NCBI RefSeq assembly: GCF_018417475.1
Contig: NZ_CP054856.1
Coordinates: forward strand, 3,875,001 to 3,939,000
Direction of reading: 5' to 3'
Length of the DNA stretch: 64,000 nucleotides
DNA from: Novosphingobium decolorationis
GTDB lineage: Bacteria > Pseudomonadota > Alphaproteobacteria > Sphingomonadales > Sphingomonadaceae
Below are positions 61,861 through 64,000 of the stretch, piece after piece. The notes beneath the pieces were generated by a model. That model ran no database searches and was not told the origin of the DNA. It worked only from the letters and a program-made list of their open reading frames with translations. The first letter of the stretch is position 1. Each line of letters begins with the position of its first letter. The position numbers and the translations under genes are program-made.

Positions 61861-62981
61861 ATCACCACCATCTCGGCTTTCAGGGCACCGGCCTGCTTGA
61901 GCGCTTCGAGGATTGCGACAAGGTCGGACGGGGTGACGCCCAGGAGGTTGAGCGCGTCGACCACCTGCGAGAGCGAGGCACCCGGCTGGAACAGCGCGAC
62001 GGCGCGGCTTTCTTCCTCGGCGGAAATGTCGGAATTGGGCTCGATCGCGGTCTGGCCGCGGCTGAAGGGCGCGGGCTGGACCACCATCGGGTCTTCGTCG
62101 ACGCGGACGGTGAGCTTGCCATGGCTGATCGCGGCGGGCGCGAGGCGCACGGCGGAATTGATGACGACGGTGCCGGTGCGCGAATTGACGATGACGCGCG
62201 CGGGCGTTTCGGCAGGCTGGATCTCGATCATCTCGATCGCGGCCATGACGCTGGCGCGGGTGTTCGATTCGATGGGAAGCGTGAGGGCCAGCGTCACCCC
62301 ATCCTCGACCGAGGCGGTGCCGGGCATGCGCTGGTTGATCGCATCGCGCACGCGCGAGGCGGTGAGGAAATCGGCGGCAAAGAGGTTCCAGCGCAGTGTC
62401 TGCTGGCTGTCGAAACCGGTTGCGACCGCGCGCTCGACCGAGGCCCCCTCGGCGATGCGGCCCACGGTCGGGATGTTGACCGTCAGCTTGGAGCCGTCGT
62501 TGGCCGAGATGCCAAGCCCGCCGACCGCGAGGTTGCCCTGCGCCATCGCGTAGATCTGGCCATCCGCGCCGTAGAGCGGGGTGATGATGAGCGCGCCGCC
62601 GCGCAGCGACTTGGCCTTGCCGATGGTGGAGACCGTGACGTCGATGCGCTGGCCGGGCTTGGCAAAGGCGGGAAGGTCGGCGGTGACCATGACGGCCGCC
62701 GCGTTCTTGAGGCCGGGCGCGACGCCTGCGGGCAGGGTCAGGCCCATGCGGCCCGAGACGCCCTTCATGGCCTGCGTCAGGTATTCGAGGTTGTCATCGC
62801 CGGTGCCCGGAAGACCCACGACGATGCCATAGCCGGTGAGCTGGTTGGAGCGTACGCCCTGGAATTGCCCAAGATCGCGCACGCGTTCGGCGTGGGCGTG
62901 GACGGGCGCCAGGTAGACGGTGAGCGCGGCGAAGAGCGCGGCCAGCATCCAGGGAAGATTACGCTGCATCCAGCCCCCCAT
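61857..62981 (-). CDS. flgI: Flagellar P-ring protein FlgI
   Basis: 374 residues from ATG at 62979-62981, which overlaps the flgH stop by one base; a second ATG at 62967-62969 (MQRNLPWML) behind GGGGGG is equally likely. A signal peptide ends near AHAER. Conserved text: ERVRDLGQFQGVRSNQLTGY, GLVVGLPGTGD-like GIVVGLPGTGDDN and GVSPSDLVAILEALKQAGAL-like C-terminus. It forms the periplasmic P ring. Confidence 0.95.
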   Translation of the reverse strand: MGGWMQRNLPWMLAALFAALTVYLAPVHAHAERVRDLGQFQGVRSNQLTGYGIVVGLPGTGDDNLEYLTQAMKGVSGRMGLTLPAGVAPGLKNAAAVMVTADLPAFAKPGQRIDVTVSTIGKAKSLRGGALIITPLYGADGQIYAMAQGNLAVGGLGISANDGSKLTVNIPTVGRIAEGASVERAVATGFDSQQTLRWNLFAADFLTASRVRDAINQRMPGTASVEDGVTLALTLPIESNTRASVMAAIEMIEIQPAETPARVIVNSRTGTVVINSAVRLAPAAISHGKLTVRVDEDPMVVQPAPFSRGQTAIEPNSDISAEEESRAVALFQPGASLSQVVDALNLLGVTPSDLVAILEALKQAGALKAEMVVI

Positions 62982-63655
62982 CAGAACGGCGAAATCAGGT
63001 TGAAGAAGCGCCCCAGCCAGCCCTGCTTGCTGGCGCGCTGGAGGGCGCCCTTGCCGGAATACTCGACATGGGCATCGGCCACGCGGGTCGAGGCGATGGC
63101 GTTGTCCTGGTCGATGTCGGCCAGGCGCACGATGCCGGAAAACCGGACCCATTCGTCTCCCTGGCTGAGCAGCATCTTCTTTTCTCCCTTGACCAGTGCG
63201 GTGCCATTGGCGCGCACTTCGGCGATGGTGACGGAAATCGTGGAGACGAGACTGCTGGTCTGCGCTGCACTTCCCTGACCATTGAACGACGAGGAGGAGC
63301 TCGCGTTAAGGGCGTTGGGGTTGAGGAAGGAGAGGAGACCGGCGGTGGGCGGGATGATCGAGGCGCCCCCGCTCTTGCCGTTGCTGGACGAAACGGCCTT
63401 GGAGGCGGTGGTGGTCTCGAGAAGGATGATGGTCAGCGGATCGCCCACGCGCGTGGCGCGGTTGCCCTGGTAGAGGGGCGCATAGCCGACCGAGGCGGAG
63501 AAGATGCCGCCCGTGGGCACAGCCCCGGCGCTCGCGGCTTCGACGATCGGCAGCGTGGCCTCGAAACCGGAGGGCTTGGGCTTCTTCTTCGCTTCGGCCT
63601 GAAGCGGAAGGACAAGGGCGAGAAGCGCGAGGGCGAGGGAGATAGTGCGGGACAT
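62981..63655 (-). CDS. flgH: Flagellar L-ring protein FlgH, without lipobox
   Basis: 224 residues from ATG 63653-63655. FlgH motifs are clear: YQGNRATRVGDPLTIILLET, TISVTIAEVRANGTALVKGE, then RFSGIVRLADIDQDNAIAST and RVADAHVEYSGKG. The signal peptide ends LPLQAEAKKKP and no Cys is present anywhere, so the usual lipid-anchored cysteine is missing. It forms the outer membrane L ring. Confidence 0.95.
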   Translation of the reverse strand: MSRTISLALALLALVLPLQAEAKKKPKPSGFEATLPIVEAASAGAVPTGGIFSASVGYAPLYQGNRATRVGDPLTIILLETTTASKAVSSSNGKSGGASIIPPTAGLLSFLNPNALNASSSSSFNGQGSAAQTSSLVSTISVTIAEVRANGTALVKGEKKMLLSQGDEWVRFSGIVRLADIDQDNAIASTRVADAHVEYSGKGALQRASKQGWLGRFFNLISPF

Positions 63656-63657
63656 GA

Positions 63658-64000
63658 TCACAGCGTCTGGTTGGCGTTGCGCAGCATTTCGTCGACCGCC
63701 GAGATCATCTTGGAATTGATCTCGTAGGCGCGCTGGGTTTCGATCATGTCGACCAGCTCCTCGACGATTTTGACGTTGGAGGCCTCGAGCATGCCCTGGC
63801 GCATCGCGCCGCGCCCTTCGGTTCCTGCGACGCCGATCTGCGCGGGGCCGCTGGCGGCGGTTTCCAGCATGAAGTTGTCCGACATCGCCTGCAGCCCCTG
63901 CGGGTTGGTGAAGCTGGCGATGGTGATCTGGCCGATCTGCGAGGGATCGGCCTGCCCGGCCAGCTGCGCCGACACGGTGCCGTCCTCCGAGACCGAGATC
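63658..64000 (-). CDS. flgG: Distal rod protein FlgG (N-terminal part beyond window)
   Basis: The visible 113 residues start ISVSEDGTVSA and end EMLRNANQTL. SDNFMLETAASGPAQIGVAG and ASNVKIVEELVDMIETQRAY are the FlgG C-terminal blocks. The frame is open to the right edge. It precedes flgH, whose ATG lies two bases beyond the stop. Confidence 0.95.
   Translation of the reverse strand, partial: ISVSEDGTVSAQLAGQADPSQIGQITIASFTNPQGLQAMSDNFMLETAASGPAQIGVAGTEGRGAMRQGMLEASNVKIVEELVDMIETQRAYEINSKMISAVDEMLRNANQTL

Noticed and set aside
1..64000. CRISPR arrays, rRNA genes, prophage or integrase genes, replication origin
   Set aside because: No regular short direct repeats with spacers, rRNA-like sequence, phage structural genes, integrase or DnaA-box cluster were seen. 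The only RNA gene found with certainty is tRNA-Thr.

Overview
The window is GC-rich chromosomal DNA, read here as an alphaproteobacterium of the Sphingomonadales, most like Novosphingobium or a relative. The grounds are three large TonB-dependent receptors each sitting beside catabolic genes, an alphaproteobacterial flagellar gene order with a short FlgJ lacking the muramidase domain, and dense 1-4 bp gene overlaps. The genus is inferred from gene content only.

Region 1 (1-3610, minus strand) is an ABC / HlyD / TolC export operon. Its ABC protein keeps the membrane and nucleotide-binding folds but has lost every recognisable ATPase motif. Region 2 (3845-12761) is a substrate-utilisation locus. 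A TonB receptor diverges from a LysR regulator, which is followed by a secreted S12-type serine hydrolase, an exported D-aminoacylase-like amidohydrolase, a D-amino-acid dehydrogenase-like flavoprotein and a RidA enamine/imine deaminase. A 24-bp putative operator occurs in inverted copies on both sides of the LysR gene. Region 3 (12839-14186) is an IS110-family element of the IS1111 type with subterminal inverted repeats and a structured 3' non-coding end that probably encodes its guide (bridge/seek) RNA.

Region 4 (14349-29709) is an amine and amino-acid utilisation island. It holds a dicarboxylate/amino-acid symporter, a TonB receptor, an omega-aminotransferase and an XRE-cupin regulator. 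A long plus-strand run follows: the four core genes of a tryptophan tryptophylquinone (TTQ) amine dehydrogenase (B-E-D-A order), a small c-type cytochrome, a P1/DmpA-like peptidase, a symporter with a small membrane partner, an acylating semialdehyde dehydrogenase and an amidase. TTGC-N3-GCAA-type dyads lie upstream of the dehydrogenase genes and of the aminotransferase, suggesting one regulon. Together these genes could import amides or peptides of amines or beta-amino acids, release the amine, deaminate it in the periplasm or cytoplasm, and convert the aldehyde to acyl-CoA.

Region 5 (29779-38861) has a siderophore-type TonB receptor with a possible Fur box, a two-component system, tRNA-Thr(CGU), a class I aminotransferase, a metallophosphatase, two small uncharacterised proteins and a LuxR-type regulator with an atypical receiver domain.

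Region 6 (39072-64000) is flagellar. One long minus-strand cluster runs from a FlbD-like sigma-54 activator through fliE-F-G-H-I-J-K-L-M-N-O-P-Q-R, flhB, fliD and fliS. It diverges from a flagellin gene, which is followed by a tiny zinc-ribbon gene and a YceI lipoprotein. A second minus-strand run, flgG(partial)-H-I-J-K-L followed by motA-motB, reaches the window edge.
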